A DNA stretch of 64,000 nucleotides from Pectobacterium brasiliense (GCF_013449685.1 NZ_JACDSF010000003.1:59220-123219), one strand, 5' to 3'. Counted from the first letter of the stretch, positions 1 through 8,701 are shown. The notes: generated by a model not told the origin, from the sequence alone. Program-made: numbers and translations.

Positions 1-378
1 GTTGATTTTGTCGCTGTTGCCCACTGCCACCATCCGCTTTTCGCACTCCCCACGCCGTTAAGCCACGAGGCACTGTCTCACTACCCTTGCGTAGAGATCG
101 TGACGCGCACAGCGCCGCATACGCAGCCTTCCTCCGCCGAGAGTTGGACATTCACCACGTTTGAAGCCGCTACGCAGGCCGTTTTGCATCAGGTGGGCTA
201 CGGCTGGCTGCCGGAAGCACGAATTGCAGAACACATTACGCGGGGCGAATTGCAAATATTACCGTTGCAACAGGGGGAAAGGCGCACCACCCCACTCTAT
301 CTGTTAGCGGAAGAGAAAGGGCAGCCGCTCAGTAAAGCGATCCTCACGCTCATCGCGCTACTCTTCGGCAGGCTCTGA
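1..378 (+). CDS. LysR-type transcriptional regulator, C-terminal fragment (cut by window edge)
   Basis: The reading frame is open from base 1 to the TGA at 376-378, so only the last 125 codons are in the window and the start lies to the left. The visible part resembles the end of a LysR substrate-binding domain: a strand-rich stretch, then a segment around VLHQVGYGWLP, which is typical of the effector-domain helix 'G.G...LP' near the C-terminus of LysR proteins. The N-terminal winged helix is outside the window. An internal ATG at base 100 opens the same frame but is too late to be a real start. Target genes cannot be inferred. The family call rests on the short conserved segment and is moderate. 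Confidence 0.6.
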   Translation, partial: VDFVAVAHCHHPLFALPTPLSHEALSHYPCVEIVTRTAPHTQPSSAESWTFTTFEAATQAVLHQVGYGWLPEARIAEHITRGELQILPLQQGERRTTPLYLLAEEKGQPLSKAILTLIALLFGRL

Positions 379-494
379 GGTATGAGGATTATTAAGTGAT
401 TAAGCGATCAAACACCTTTTAGCTCATAAATGAACTAAATTAAGTAAAAACTAACAAGAAGTCTTACATATGGATATTAAGAAAACTTAAGGGC

Positions 495-517
495 TATACT
501 TAACCGATAATCGGTTA
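495..517 (+). promoter_or_regulatory. hipBST promoter and palindromic operator
   Basis: Bases 501-517 read TAACCGAT-A-ATCGGTTA, a perfect 8-1-8 inverted repeat ending 23 bp before the hipB start. A TATACT hexamer at 495-500 abuts it and could be the -10; no strong -35 was seen. HipB-type proteins bind such palindromes and autorepress their operon, so this is the expected operator. The sequence is seen; the function is inferred. Confidence 0.65.
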
Positions 518-540
518 TATTTAGAAGGTAGAGTCCATTT

Positions 541-867
541 ATGAACACTCCTGCCACTGCACCAACATTACTAAAGCTCGACGCCATTAGCGAAGCTATC
601 GACGAACTCCGGCACGAACTCGCGCGTAGTGATGCCGCCAGCAAAGAGGTTGTGCTGGAAGACCACATTCATTCGCTGGATGTATTTGGCGTTCAGCTAA
701 ATATGCGGCGTAAGGCATTGGGCATAGAACTCGCTACGCTGGAATTACAGACTGGTGTATCGATCTCCACCTTAAAGCGCTTATTCAACGATCCCGCTCA
801 GGTGAAATTTTCCACGGTTTATAGCGTCTGTTCCGCGTTAGGGATAAAACTATGCGCCGTCAAGTAA
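541..867 (+). CDS. hipB: HipB-like HTH antitoxin/autorepressor of a HipBST system
   Basis: Encodes 108 residues. The first ~40 are acidic and helical. Residues ~45-108 form an XRE-type helix-turn-helix: 'QLNMRRKALGIELATLE' followed by 'TGVSISTLKRLFND' as turn and recognition helix. In split HipA systems (HipB-HipS-HipT, known from E. coli O127:H6) HipB binds DNA and the kinase and represses the operon. The next gene starts 16 bp before this one ends, so the products are translationally coupled. A perfect palindrome lies 24-40 bp upstream of the start. It could be called a generic XRE regulator on its own; the two partners decide the assignment. Confidence 0.8.
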   Translation: MNTPATAPTLLKLDAISEAIDELRHELARSDAASKEVVLEDHIHSLDVFGVQLNMRRKALGIELATLELQTGVSISTLKRLFNDPAQVKFSTVYSVCSALGIKLCAVK

Positions 868-1166
868 AGGTCTATCTTTACGGTGTCCACATCGGCCAGC
901 TAAGTCAGGACGATAAAGGCTATTTGTTTGAATATAAAAAGTCCTACATCGGCCCGCCATTATCACTAAGCCTACCGATACAGACCGGAACATTTCGCAG
1001 CAGGACATTACCGCCTTATTTTGCCTCGTTAGCTCCCGAAGGCTGGCTCCGGCGGCAGTACAGCCAGCTTCAGCATCTGGATGAGAAGGATTTATTTGGC
1101 ATCCTCATTCAAAACGGTAAGAACCTGATTGGTGCCGTGCAACTGATCGCGGAGGATAAGGCATGA
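852..1166 (+). CDS. hipS: HipS antitoxin (detached N-subdomain 1 of HipA)
   Basis: Encodes 104 residues that match the N-terminal subdomain of HipA (Couple_hipA type): 'VYLYGVHIGQLSQDDKGYLFEY' at the start, then the LSLPIQ strand, 'FASLAPEGWLR' and 'LFGILIQNGKNLIGAV'. In one-piece HipA these elements are fused to the kinase; here they are a separate protein. In the described HipBST systems HipS, not HipB, neutralises the kinase toxin. The gene overlaps hipB by 16 bp and hipT by 4 bp (ATGA at 1163-1166), an arrangement suited to fixed stoichiometry. The clean overlaps argue against it being a frameshifted fragment of a normal hipA. Confidence 0.82.
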   Translation: MRRQVKVYLYGVHIGQLSQDDKGYLFEYKKSYIGPPLSLSLPIQTGTFRSRTLPPYFASLAPEGWLRRQYSQLQHLDEKDLFGILIQNGKNLIGAVQLIAEDKA

Positions 1167-2203
1167 CAAGATGTCGAATTTTGCTGACACCGCTGACACA
1201 CGAAGAAGAAATTGCCACAGGCTATAGCCGTAAAGGGTTGAAGCATCTGGCGGGGAAAATGCACACTTCCCCAGACTTACGTTTCACCCGCCAGCAATTT
1301 ATGCACGACCTGCCACAAGCACAGAAAGGCATGAGTATCTCTGGCTATCAGCCCAAAATTCAGTTGGTATTAGAAGACAGGACGTTTACCGTCGTTGATC
1401 ATCAAGGGCTATACATCCTCAAACCCTCTCCGATTGAATTTCCCCATTTGGCAGAAAATGAACATGCCACGATGACGCTAATGGCACGTCTGGGATTTGC
1501 CGTTCCACCACACGGGTTACTCCGTTTTAAACCGGAACAGGCGGATGACGAACCTGAGTTCGCGTTCGTTATTAAGCGCTTCGACCGCGACGAAAAAACG
1601 GGTCACCCTATCCATCAGGAACAGTTGGACGGTGCAATGGGGATCGGTGAAAAATTCGGTAAAACACAGACAGATGGCAGACAATACGTCAGTTATGAGC
1701 GGCTGGCTTTATTCCTTAGCAAACACGTTAATGACAATATCGTCTTCAAAATAGATCTGTTTCGACGCATCGCTTACGCCTACATGTTGGGTAACAACGA
1801 CATGCACCTGCGTAATTTTGGGCTGATGCATTCGCGCTCAGGCCAATTAATGCTGGCCCCTATTTATGACTTTGTTTCCGTCGCCCCCTATTCCACCTAT
1901 TTTTCTTCCTGCTTCATGGCGCTACCTCTTCTGATTCAAGAAGAGGGGGATGAGGCACTCGCGCCAGGATTTGAAACCGCATACGGAGAATATCTTGGTA
2001 TGGATTTCATTCTGTTCGGACAGCGTATCGGGCTGAGTGAAAACCTGACCAAAAAGCTATTGGCAGACTTCCTCAAAGAAGCTGAATGCGTTGAAACAAC
2101 CTATCGGGATTCCTTTATGCCTACGGATGCTATTGAGACAACGCTGCGGTGCTATCGACACCGCCTGAATCTTATGAGCATTCTCGATGCAGAACGGATT
2201 TAG
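1163..2203 (+). CDS. hipT: HipT serine/threonine kinase toxin
   Basis: Encodes 346 residues, shorter than full HipA (~440), as expected when the N-subdomain is a separate gene. The glycine-rich loop carries an SIS motif at S58-I59-S60 ([10 protein letters not shown]), the autophosphorylation signature of HipT. The HipA-type catalytic loop is [10 protein letters not shown], with D213 as catalytic base and N218 for metal; APIYDF supplies the metal-binding D236. All catalytic residues are present, so the kinase should be active. HipT of E. coli O127 phosphorylates tryptophanyl-tRNA synthetase and stops translation; the target here is inferred by analogy. It is the last gene of the operon. The 109 bp before dsbG hold no obvious strong terminator. 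Confidence 0.85.
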   Translation: MTRCRILLTPLTHEEEIATGYSRKGLKHLAGKMHTSPDLRFTRQQFMHDLPQAQKGMSISGYQPKIQLVLEDRTFTVVDHQGLYILKPSPIEFPHLAENEHATMTLMARLGFAVPPHGLLRFKPEQADDEPEFAFVIKRFDRDEKTGHPIHQEQLDGAMGIGEKFGKTQTDGRQYVSYERLALFLSKHVNDNIVFKIDLFRRIAYAYMLGNNDMHLRNFGLMHSRSGQLMLAPIYDFVSVAPYSTYFSSCFMALPLLIQEEGDEALAPGFETAYGEYLGMDFILFGQRIGLSENLTKKLLADFLKEAECVETTYRDSFMPTDAIETTLRCYRHRLNLMSILDAERI

Positions 2204-2312
2204 TGCTTCAGAATCAAACGTCTTGCTTCGTCACTGCGGATATCGGTGCAGTGGCGCAGACCTTCCGCTACGCTATCCGGCAGGCAATGACTCACAAAAC
2301 AGGTGCAACACC

Positions 2313-3068
2313 ATGATAAAACGTGTCTTCCTCACGCTCGCTTTATTGACGCTTTCCGCGCCTTCCCTGGCGCAAGATGCTCTGCCAGAGGCGGTGAAGA
2401 GCATCGAAAAACAAGGTATTACGATCATCAAACCGTTCACTGCCCCCGGCGGCGTGCAAGGCTGGCTGGGTAGTTATCAGGGCGTAGGGGTGACCATCTA
2501 CTTAACGCCGGACGGTAAGCATGCCATTTCGGGCTATATGTATGACGAACACGGCAACAACCTGAGTGAATCGCTAATTCAGCAGGAAGTGTATGTGCCT
2601 GCCGGTCGGGAGATGTGGCAGAAATTACAGCAGGCGTCGTTTATTACCGAAGGGGCGAAGGATGCACCGCGTAAAATCATCGTCTTTGCCGACCCGTTTT
2701 GCCCGTACTGCAAACAGTTCTGGCAGCAGGCACAGCCGTGGGTAAAAGCAGGAAAAGTCCAACTGCAAACGCTGCTGGTCGGCGTCATCAAACCGGAAAG
2801 TGGGCGTTATGCCGCCGCGATTCTTGCCACCAGCGATCCGGCTAAAGCCTGGCATGAATATGAACTGTCGAACGGCAAAACGGTGCCCCCGTTCCCCAAG
2901 GACTCATCACGCAATATCTGGAATAACATTCAGCATAATCAGCGGCTAATGGATGAACTGGGCGCAAACGTCACGCCCGCCATCTATTACCTGAATGATA
3001 AGAATGAGCTACAGCAGGTCGTCGGGCTGCCGGATGCACAGCAGCTGGCGGAGATGATGGGGAAATAG
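2313..3068 (+). CDS. dsbG: Thiol:disulfide interchange protein DsbG
   Basis: Encodes 251 residues: a signal peptide (residues 1-20, ending SLA), a dimerisation domain to about residue 100, then a thioredoxin fold with C130-P-Y-C133 in '[14 protein letters not shown]' and a cis-proline loop VTPAIYY. DsbG is a periplasmic V-shaped homodimer kept reduced by DsbD; it reduces sulfenylated cysteines and works beside DsbC. The ATG at 2313 is chosen because the signal peptide begins there; a longer open frame back to 2187 adds no homologous sequence and overlaps hipT. The core '[14 protein letters not shown]' is near identical to E. coli DsbG. Confidence 0.9.
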   Translation: MIKRVFLTLALLTLSAPSLAQDALPEAVKSIEKQGITIIKPFTAPGGVQGWLGSYQGVGVTIYLTPDGKHAISGYMYDEHGNNLSESLIQQEVYVPAGREMWQKLQQASFITEGAKDAPRKIIVFADPFCPYCKQFWQQAQPWVKAGKVQLQTLLVGVIKPESGRYAAAILATSDPAKAWHEYELSNGKTVPPFPKDSSRNIWNNIQHNQRLMDELGANVTPAIYYLNDKNELQQVVGLPDAQQLAEMMGK

Positions 3069-3101
3069 GCACAGGAGGGAATCTCCCTCCTGACGTTTCT
3101 C

Positions 3102-4007
3102 TTAGCGATGCGACCAATACGCCATAAAGTTGATCGTCTCTTTATCGAGGTGCCGCTCGTCGAGCAGATAGCGGCGCAGCCGTTTGATGGCGGAAGACTC
3201 TCCCGCCGCCCAGGCGTAAAACGGGCGATGTGCCGTTGCCCGTTCCCACAGTAGCTCGTCTTCCGGCGTTTCCTGTGCGCTCTCATCACGGTTAGTACAG
3301 GCGCTGGCGGGAATCTTCACGTCCTGCTGCACCGCAGCCAGCAGGCGTTCGCCCCATACTGCGCTGCCCGTTTCCTCACGCGGCAGCCAGTGAATCTGCG
3401 CAAACGGGAAGTCGCCTGCTGTCACGCAGTCAGCCACTTTCGGCACTTCAAAAAAAGCCTGCACCGACAGCGGAGAAGGCTGGGTAGCCAGCTGTTCAAG
3501 AATTCCCATTGCCGCTGGCAGCGCCGTTTCATCTGCAATCAGCAGCACCTGCTCAACGCCCTCATGCGGTGCCCATTCATAGCCACCGCTGTCGCCATCA
3601 GCCTCTGCATTAGGCGCGACAATCTGTAGCGCATCGCCCGGCTTAGCGTGGCCCGCCCAGCTTGAAGCAGGCCCGGTATCACCGTGCAGCACAAAATCGA
3701 TCGTTGCCTGCTGTGACTCGCGTGAAACGGAACGCAGCGTATAGGTGCGCAAAATCGGACGACGCTCACGCGGCAGCGCCAGATAGTCCTGATACCAGGT
3801 ATCGCTCACGGCCATCGGCGTCAGCTCCCCGCTTTCACTGGCGAACAGCAGCTTGATGCGCTGATCCGGTGCATCCAGTTTCATCTGGCGCACTTCCGGG
3901 CCAGTGAACACACAGCGAGCGAATGAAGGTGAGAGTAACGTCTTACTCTCTAAGCGTAAGTTGAACAGCCGATAGGCGGAAGACGTTGTGCGGGTAGCTA
4001 AAGACAT
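3102..4007 (-). CDS. Siderophore-interacting protein (FAD/NADPH ferric-siderophore reductase, ViuB/YqjH type)
   Basis: Encodes 301 residues. The N-terminal half is an FAD-binding barrel with the family motif RTYTLR (about residues 84-89) and 'HGDTGPASSWA...GD' for cofactor binding. The C-terminal half is the SIP Rossmann domain, with 'LLIADETALPA' and the 'FYAWAAGESSAIKRLRRYL' signature that places the reducing nucleotide. Such proteins release iron from imported ferric siderophores in the cytoplasm. A good Fur box lies 81 bp upstream, so iron repression is expected. It stands alone, with dsbG convergent on one side and the StbDE pair divergent on the other. Confidence 0.85.
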   Translation of the reverse strand: MSLATRTTSSAYRLFNLRLESKTLLSPSFARCVFTGPEVRQMKLDAPDQRIKLLFASESGELTPMAVSDTWYQDYLALPRERRPILRTYTLRSVSRESQQATIDFVLHGDTGPASSWAGHAKPGDALQIVAPNAEADGDSGGYEWAPHEGVEQVLLIADETALPAAMGILEQLATQPSPLSVQAFFEVPKVADCVTAGDFPFAQIHWLPREETGSAVWGERLLAAVQQDVKIPASACTNRDESAQETPEDELLWERATAHRPFYAWAAGESSAIKRLRRYLLDERHLDKETINFMAYWSHR

Positions 4008-4087
4008 AGTGAGAAAACCGTATGTTTTGTAAGGAAAATCAGTTCACGGGATAAACCCCATTCACCGCAACTTACCATAAACAAAAC

Positions 4088-4106
4088 ACTAACGATAATC
4101 ATTATC
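4088..4106. promoter_or_regulatory. Fur box upstream of the siderophore-interacting reductase
   Basis: ACTAACGATAATCATTATC matches the 19-bp Fur consensus at 16 of 19 positions, with the core GATAATCATTATC intact. It lies between the divergent reductase (minus strand) and stbD (plus strand), closer to the reductase. Iron-Fur repression is inferred. Confidence 0.8.
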
Positions 4107-4186
4107 ACCATTCAGATGAATGTCGTGATAAAAGCAGCATTTTCTTCATTGCGTAGGCCGGAGGCCATACTGATCGGGCATAAAAA

Positions 4187-4237
4187 GACTTGTTAACAGG
4201 TCTTCGATTGTTTATTTTAAAGACCTATTAACCGGTC
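4187..4237. promoter_or_regulatory. Duplicated palindromic operators of the StbDE pair
   Basis: Two 16-bp palindromes of the same design, GACy-nn-TTAA-nn-GGTC, occur at 4187-4202 (GACTTGTTAACAGGTC) and 4222-4237 (GACCTATTAACCGGTC), 35 bp apart. A further AGGTCT half-site lies at 4243-4248, just before the stbD ATG at 4252. Type II antitoxins usually bind paired sites of this kind; binding by StbD is inferred. Confidence 0.65.
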
Positions 4238-4251
4238 ATTAAAGGTCTGTC

Positions 4252-4503
4252 ATGCCGAATATTATCTTGAGTGATACCAGTGCCAGTGTCAGTGAACTGA
4301 AAAAAAACCCGATGGCGACGGTCAATGCTGGCGATGGTCTACCTGTCGCTATTTTGAACCGCAACCAGCCTGCGTTTTATTGCATTCCTGCGGATCTCTA
4401 CGAAAAAATGCTGGATGCGCTGGACGACCAGGAACTGGTTAAGCTAATCGGTGAACGCAAAAACCAGCCACTGGTTGACGTGGATTTGGATAGTTTCTTA
4501 TGA
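4252..4503 (+). CDS. stbD: StbD/RelB-family antitoxin
   Basis: Encodes 83 residues. The N-terminal part (SASVSELKKNP, then PVAILNRNQPAFYCIP, residues ~11-45) is the Phd/YefM-StbD DNA-binding fold. The acidic tail (residues 60-83, VDVDLDSFL) is the expected toxin-wrapping segment. The family binds its own operator and neutralises the RelE-type partner. It overlaps the toxin gene by ATGA at 4500-4503. Plasmid stbDE homologues stabilise plasmids; chromosomal copies like this one have no settled role. Confidence 0.8.
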   Translation: MPNIILSDTSASVSELKKNPMATVNAGDGLPVAILNRNQPAFYCIPADLYEKMLDALDDQELVKLIGERKNQPLVDVDLDSFL

Positions 4504-4787
4504 GCTATAGCGTCAAATTCAGGGAAGATGCGCTGAAAGAATGGCTCAAACTCGATAAAACCATCCAGCAGCAATTTGCCAAAAAACTAAAAAAATGCTG
4601 TGAAAATCCCCATATTCCATCGGCAAAGTTACGGGGGATGAAGGACTGCTACAAAATAAAGCTCCGAGCATCAGGCTTTCGTTTGGTTTATGAAGTCATT
4701 GACGACATCTTGATTATCGCCGTAGTGGCGGTAGGTAAACGTGAGCGCAGTGGCGTTTATCATCTGGCGAGTGAGCGAATGAGATAA
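4500..4787 (+). CDS. stbE: StbE, RelE/ParE-superfamily toxin
   Basis: Encodes 95 residues with the RelE fold: 'FREDALKEWLKLD' helix, 'KLRGMKDCYKIKLRASGFRLVYEV' strands and 'VVAVGKRERSGVYHLA' C-terminal strand and helix. The basic and aromatic residues R and Y in these strands correspond to the mRNA-cleaving residues of RelE toxins. Full length with no internal stop, so it is presumably functional and needs StbD. Coupled to stbD by a 4-bp overlap. A terminator-like hairpin follows at 4811-4850. Confidence 0.82.
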   Translation: MSYSVKFREDALKEWLKLDKTIQQQFAKKLKKCCENPHIPSAKLRGMKDCYKIKLRASGFRLVYEVIDDILIIAVVAVGKRERSGVYHLASERMR

Positions 4788-4810
4788 CCGCATTAACCTG
4801 AACATAAAAA

Positions 4811-4850
4811 AATGCTGGCCAAATAGTTCACTATTCAACCAGCACATTTT
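4811..4850. terminator. Hairpin between stbE and gor (convergent genes)
   Basis: TGCTGG (4813-4818) pairs with CCAGCA (4839-4844), with an inner AATAG/CTATT pair; A-rich sequence precedes and TTTT follows. It can serve stbE on the plus strand and gor on the minus strand. Confidence 0.6.
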
Positions 4851-4889
4851 CGTTTTCAGAAAAGCAGTAAAACCCGCTTCCCTACACCA

Positions 4890-6242
4890 TCAACGCATCG
4901 TCACAAACTCTTCCGACGCGGTCGGGTGGATGGCGACGGTGTTGTCGAAGTCTTTTTTGGTCGCGCCCATTTTGACGGCGACCGCGAAGCCTTGCAGCAT
5001 TTCGTCCATACCAAAACCAATGCCGTGGATGCCGACGATTTTTTCTTCTTTGCCCACGCAGACCAGCTTCATACGGCACGGCTGACGGTGCTGTGTGACG
5101 GCGGTGTACATCGCGGTGAAGGCAGATTTATACACTTTCACCTGATCGTCGCCGTACTGCTCACGCGCCTGCGGCTCGGTCAGCCCAACGGTGCCAATCG
5201 GCGGGTGGCTGAAGACGACGGTTGGAATATTGCTGTAGTCCAGATGCTCGTCCGGCTTGTTGTTAAACAGACGTTCGGACAAACGGCGCCCCGCCGCCAC
5301 GGCAACCGGCGTGAGCTCGACGGCACCGGTGTTATCGCCTACGGCGTAAATACCGGGGACGTTGGTATTCTGGAATTTATCGACGTTGATGTAGCCTTTG
5401 TCGTTCAGCTCTACACCAGTGACGCTCAGGTTCAGGTTATCCGTCGCGGGTTCACGACCAATCGCCCAAATCAGGCAATCAACAGTTTGTGACTGACCGT
5501 TTTCCAACTCCAGCGTCAGGCTGCCATCGGCATTCTTCACAATCGCTTTCGGGATCGCTTCGGTATGCAGCGTCGGCCCTTCGGTGTTCATCACTTCCAC
5601 CAGCGTGTCGACAATCAGCGGATCGAAGCTGCGCAGCGGTGCGTGTTTACGCACAAACAGGTGAGTTTCAGAACCCAGTCCGTTTAGCACGCCGGCAATC
5701 TCTACCGCGATATAGCCTGCACCGACGATAGCCGTACGCTTCGGCAACGCATCCAGCTCAAAGAAGCCGTCGGAATCGATACCGTATTCCGCACCGGGAA
5801 TAGCAGGGTGAACCGGACGACCGCCGGTCGCGATCAGGATATGGTCAGCCGTAATTTTCTCGCCGTTCACTTCCACCGTGTGCGCATCGACAAAGCGGGC
5901 AAAACCGTGGATGACATCGACTTTATTCTTACCCAGCACGTTATCGTACGACTGGTGGATACGATCGATATAGGCGCTACGGTTCTTAACCAGCGTGCCC
6001 CAGTTAAACTGGTTTACCGTGGTATCGAACCCGTAATCCGGCCCGTACTGATGGATCGCTTCGGCAATCTGCGCCGCATGCCACATCACTTTCTTCGGCA
6101 CACAGCCGACGTTGACGCAGGTGCCACCCAGATATTTTGCTTCGATCAACGCACATTTTTGTCCATACATCGCCGCGCGGTTAATAGACGCGATACCGCC
6201 GCTGCCGCCGCCAATAGCAAGGTAGTCATAGTGTTTGGTCAT
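4890..6242 (-). CDS. gor: Glutathione reductase
   Basis: Encodes 450 residues. Reduces glutathione disulfide with NADPH in the cytoplasm as an FAD homodimer. The FAD-binding GGGSGG is at residues 11-16, and the redox-active pair is C42 and C47 in GGTCVNVGC. An NADPH-site GAGYIAVE follows, and the C-terminal [12 protein letters not shown] carries the catalytic His-Glu pair. The start [13 protein letters not shown] at 6242 matches E. coli Gor; an upstream ATG at 6254 in the same frame would add four residues and is less likely. As in E. coli it is next to rlmJ, here on the same strand. Confidence 0.95.
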   Translation of the reverse strand: MTKHYDYLAIGGGSGGIASINRAAMYGQKCALIEAKYLGGTCVNVGCVPKKVMWHAAQIAEAIHQYGPDYGFDTTVNQFNWGTLVKNRSAYIDRIHQSYDNVLGKNKVDVIHGFARFVDAHTVEVNGEKITADHILIATGGRPVHPAIPGAEYGIDSDGFFELDALPKRTAIVGAGYIAVEIAGVLNGLGSETHLFVRKHAPLRSFDPLIVDTLVEVMNTEGPTLHTEAIPKAIVKNADGSLTLELENGQSQTVDCLIWAIGREPATDNLNLSVTGVELNDKGYINVDKFQNTNVPGIYAVGDNTGAVELTPVAVAAGRRLSERLFNNKPDEHLDYSNIPTVVFSHPPIGTVGLTEPQAREQYGDDQVKVYKSAFTAMYTAVTQHRQPCRMKLVCVGKEEKIVGIHGIGFGMDEMLQGFAVAVKMGATKKDFDNTVAIHPTASEEFVTMR

Positions 6243-6370
6243 CAGTGTATCCATGCTTAAGTGAATAAAATTTGCCTAGAGTGTAACGCCAGAGCCATAC
6301 GCTGAATAAAGGTTATGCCTATGGTTGCGATAAGAAAAATCAACCGGGTCACCCACCGCAACGGGGCGCA

Positions 6371-7213
6371 TTACTCCGGTACGATTTGCTCCACCAGCGT
6401 ATGTCCGGTGCCTTCTGGTACCAGTACGCTATGCAGCCACGGCAGCACGCTCTTCATCTGAGATGCCAGCTTCCACGGCGGGTTAATCACAATCATGCCA
6501 GACGCCGTCATGCCGTAGCGATCGCTGTCCGGCAGCACCGCCAGCTCAATTTGCAGAATGTTGCGAATGCCCGTAGCTTCAAGCTCTTTCAGCATGCGTT
6601 TGATGTGCTGACGCAGCACCACCGGATACCACAGCGCAAATACGCCTGTGCCAAAGCGTTTATGCCCTTCCTGAATGCCTTTCACCACGGCCTGATAGTC
6701 CGTTTTCAGCTCATAAGGTGGATCGATCAGCACAAATCCCCGACGGGAAAGCGGCGGCAGTTGTGATTTCAACTGCTGATAGCCATCGTCACGCAGCACT
6801 TTGGTGCGCGAATCCTTCTGGAATTCATTGCGCAGCAGCGGGAAATCGCTGGGGTGAAGTTCGGTCAGGTGGAGCTTGTCCTGTTCGCGCAGCAGTTGGC
6901 GGGCAATCAGCGGGGAGCCGGGGTAATAGCGCAGCCGCCCATTGTGGTTATAGGTGTGCACGGCCTGCATGTAAGGTTCGAGTTCAGCCGGAATATCATC
7001 ACGCTGCCAGATTTTCGCGATGCCATCCAGATACTCCCCCGTGCGCTCGGCGTGTTCGCCGCTGAGCTGATAGCGGCCAGCACCCGCATGAGTATCGAGA
7101 TACAGGAAAGGTTTTTCTTTCTCTTTCAGGGCAGTGATGATCAGGCTCTGAACGGTGTGTTTCAGCACGTCGGCGTGATTGCCGGCATGGAAACTGTGGC
7201 GGTAACTTAGCAT
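6371..7213 (-). CDS. rlmJ: 23S rRNA (adenine-2030-N6)-methyltransferase RlmJ
   Basis: Encodes 280 residues, the normal family length. Opens with the conserved MLSYRHSFHAGNHADVLKH; a SAM-binding segment 'FLYLDTHAGAGRY' is at about residue 37; the N6-adenine methyltransferase motif IV is DPPYE in 'VLIDPPYELKTDY'. It methylates A2030 of 23S rRNA late in ribosome assembly. Upstream in the minus direction lies a decayed hscC fragment rather than the usual divergent prlC, so this neighbourhood has been rearranged by insertion. Confidence 0.95.
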   Translation of the reverse strand: MLSYRHSFHAGNHADVLKHTVQSLIITALKEKEKPFLYLDTHAGAGRYQLSGEHAERTGEYLDGIAKIWQRDDIPAELEPYMQAVHTYNHNGRLRYYPGSPLIARQLLREQDKLHLTELHPSDFPLLRNEFQKDSRTKVLRDDGYQQLKSQLPPLSRRGFVLIDPPYELKTDYQAVVKGIQEGHKRFGTGVFALWYPVVLRQHIKRMLKELEATGIRNILQIELAVLPDSDRYGMTASGMIVINPPWKLASQMKSVLPWLHSVLVPEGTGHTLVEQIVPE

Positions 7214-7372
7214 GCTTGCTTTCCGGTGAAGTTTTCATAAATAACGTCGATTAACCGACAGTATAACCGCCTGCGACGGAAAATATCCCGTCAAACGCTC
7301 CCCTCTGCGAGCCGCCCCGCAAACCAGCCATTTTTATCTCTTAAATCAGTAAATTGAGAAACATGGCCGTTT

Positions 7373-7526
7373 TTCATCAATACTGACGGCCGAGGGCGTG
7401 AAGTTATCATTCAGCGCATTTGGTATCAGGCGGGCCTCGCCATGTTGTCAAACGCTAATCAGGCTGTTCGTCGTGCCCAGATCGAGACCAATCAATCGCC
7501 AAAGAAGCGTCTTGCGGGTGCGTCAT
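7373..7526 (-). pseudogene. hscC: hscC-like Hsp70 chaperone, N-terminal remnant
   Basis: On the minus strand a good Shine-Dalgarno (AAGGAAG) precedes an ATG at 7526 that starts MTHPQDASLAI. A 4-bp duplication (GATTGATT) then shifts the frame. The next frame reads IGLDLGTTNSLISV, the phosphate-1 loop of Hsp70/HscC ATPases. At 7450-7448 a TGA stands where HscC has Trp, and the frame continues QHGEARLIPNALNDNF, then TPSAVSIDE, equivalent to the LIPN...LTPSIISMDE region of HscC. A further one-base slip would give ENGHVSQ; nothing after that is recognisable. So about 50 codons of a ~550-codon gene survive with at least a frameshift and a stop. No J-domain partner is nearby. Confidence 0.75.
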
Positions 7527-7678
7527 GCTGTTCTTCCTTATTAACCATTCCGCGTGCACTACCGATTCCCAGAGTGCCCATCAGGCGCAGATCAATAGCC
7601 CGTTCGGCGAGCAGGGCAATAATATACCTCTTTTTTATGCAGGCTATGATGCGCACACGCCGCGCTAGTGGATGCCAG

Positions 7679-8500
7679 TTAGCGGCGAACTTCCCGTAAA
7701 TCAAAGCTAATGGGGATGGTGATGGTGAGCTGCGCATTATCCCCTATCACCTCTGCTGGCGGAGCCGGAAGCGGCTGAGCACGCTGCGGTAAAGTGACAG
7801 ATTCCTTATCGAGCGGCACCACACCGCTGCTGCTGGCTAACGAGACGTCCAGCACACTCCCCGTCCGATCCAACGTCACGCGAATCTGGGCGACGCCCTG
7901 TAATCGCTGCCGCACCGCCTGTGCCGGATAACGTTTATAGCGGCTCAGGTGTGCCAGCAGTTGGCTGCTCCAGTCCGCCACCCCTTTGCGCATCTGCGCG
8001 GCATCGCTGTTATACGGCGCAGCGACTTGCTGGCTGCTGCCAGGCAGCGGCGCGCTGGTGACGGGCGCGGGCGGTTTTTCCGATGGCGCAATCTCTTCCT
8101 GTGGCGTGGTCTCCTGCACCGGTTTTTCCATTTTTTTCTGCACTTTTTTCTGCGGCTGCGGCTTTTCCTTTTGTGCCGCCGCCATCACCGGCTTCGGCGC
8201 GGGCGCAAGCAGAGGCACCTCCTGCGTCATTTTTTCCGGCTGAGTCGCCGCTTCTTGCGGCGTGGACAGCGTCTGCTGCGGGCCGACAGGCGCATCCTGA
8301 GGGCTGGGAGTCGATTGCACGCTATCCGCCACCATCAACATCATGGCGGGCGGCGGCGCTTCAATGGAGGAATCAAGCGCATGGTAGCTAATCCAGACAA
8401 TCAGCCCCGCGTGTAACGCCAATGCCAGCAGCCAGCCGCTCCCCCAACGAACCGTCGTGGCGGGCTGAATCGTATTGTATTGCAGCGTCTGTGCAGCCAT
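7679..8500 (-). CDS. TonB/HasB-like energy transducer dedicated to the adjacent receptor
   Basis: Encodes 273 residues: a short cytoplasmic N-terminus, one membrane anchor (about residues 19-40, WGSGWLLALALHAGLIVW), and a long Pro/Lys/Glu-rich periplasmic spacer (about 47-165). The C-terminal TonB domain follows (about 190-270), with 'RYPAQAVRQRLQGVAQIRVTLDRTG' marking the family. Such proteins pass proton-motive energy from ExbBD to outer-membrane receptors. It is downstream of the FecI/FecR-like pair and near a HasR-like receptor, resembling HasB of the Serratia has operon, a TonB specific for one receptor. The specificity is inferred. There is a 201-bp gap to the fecR-like gene, so it may have its own promoter. 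Confidence 0.82.
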   Translation of the reverse strand: MAAQTLQYNTIQPATTVRWGSGWLLALALHAGLIVWISYHALDSSIEAPPPAMMLMVADSVQSTPSPQDAPVGPQQTLSTPQEAATQPEKMTQEVPLLAPAPKPVMAAAQKEKPQPQKKVQKKMEKPVQETTPQEEIAPSEKPPAPVTSAPLPGSSQQVAAPYNSDAAQMRKGVADWSSQLLAHLSRYKRYPAQAVRQRLQGVAQIRVTLDRTGSVLDVSLASSSGVVPLDKESVTLPQRAQPLPAPPAEVIGDNAQLTITIPISFDLREVRR

Positions 8501-8701
8501 TAGCCTACTGCCCCTCGCCGTGGAGACAGGGGCTGCACTCTCAATGAATGGGGCTCTGAGGAGGTCATCATGCGTTCTTCATCACATCGTTAGGTATAAA
8601 ACGGACAGCAGATAATAGTAGGTCGTTCAGCTACGGGGATCGGGCAGAAAAAAAGTGAAAACAGCATAAAAAGTAATGTTATTACGTTTTAGCAGGATAT
8701 T

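Noticed and set aside
852..2203. A conventional hipA gene broken by a frameshift
   Set aside because: HipS and HipT each have a proper start and length, the genes overlap by a neat ATGA, and HipT carries its own SIS loop, which defines the split class.
7442..7699. Plus-strand frame of 85 codons opposite the hscC remnant
   Set aside because: No ribosome site or recognisable sequence; the coding signal here is on the minus strand (Hsp70 P-loop).
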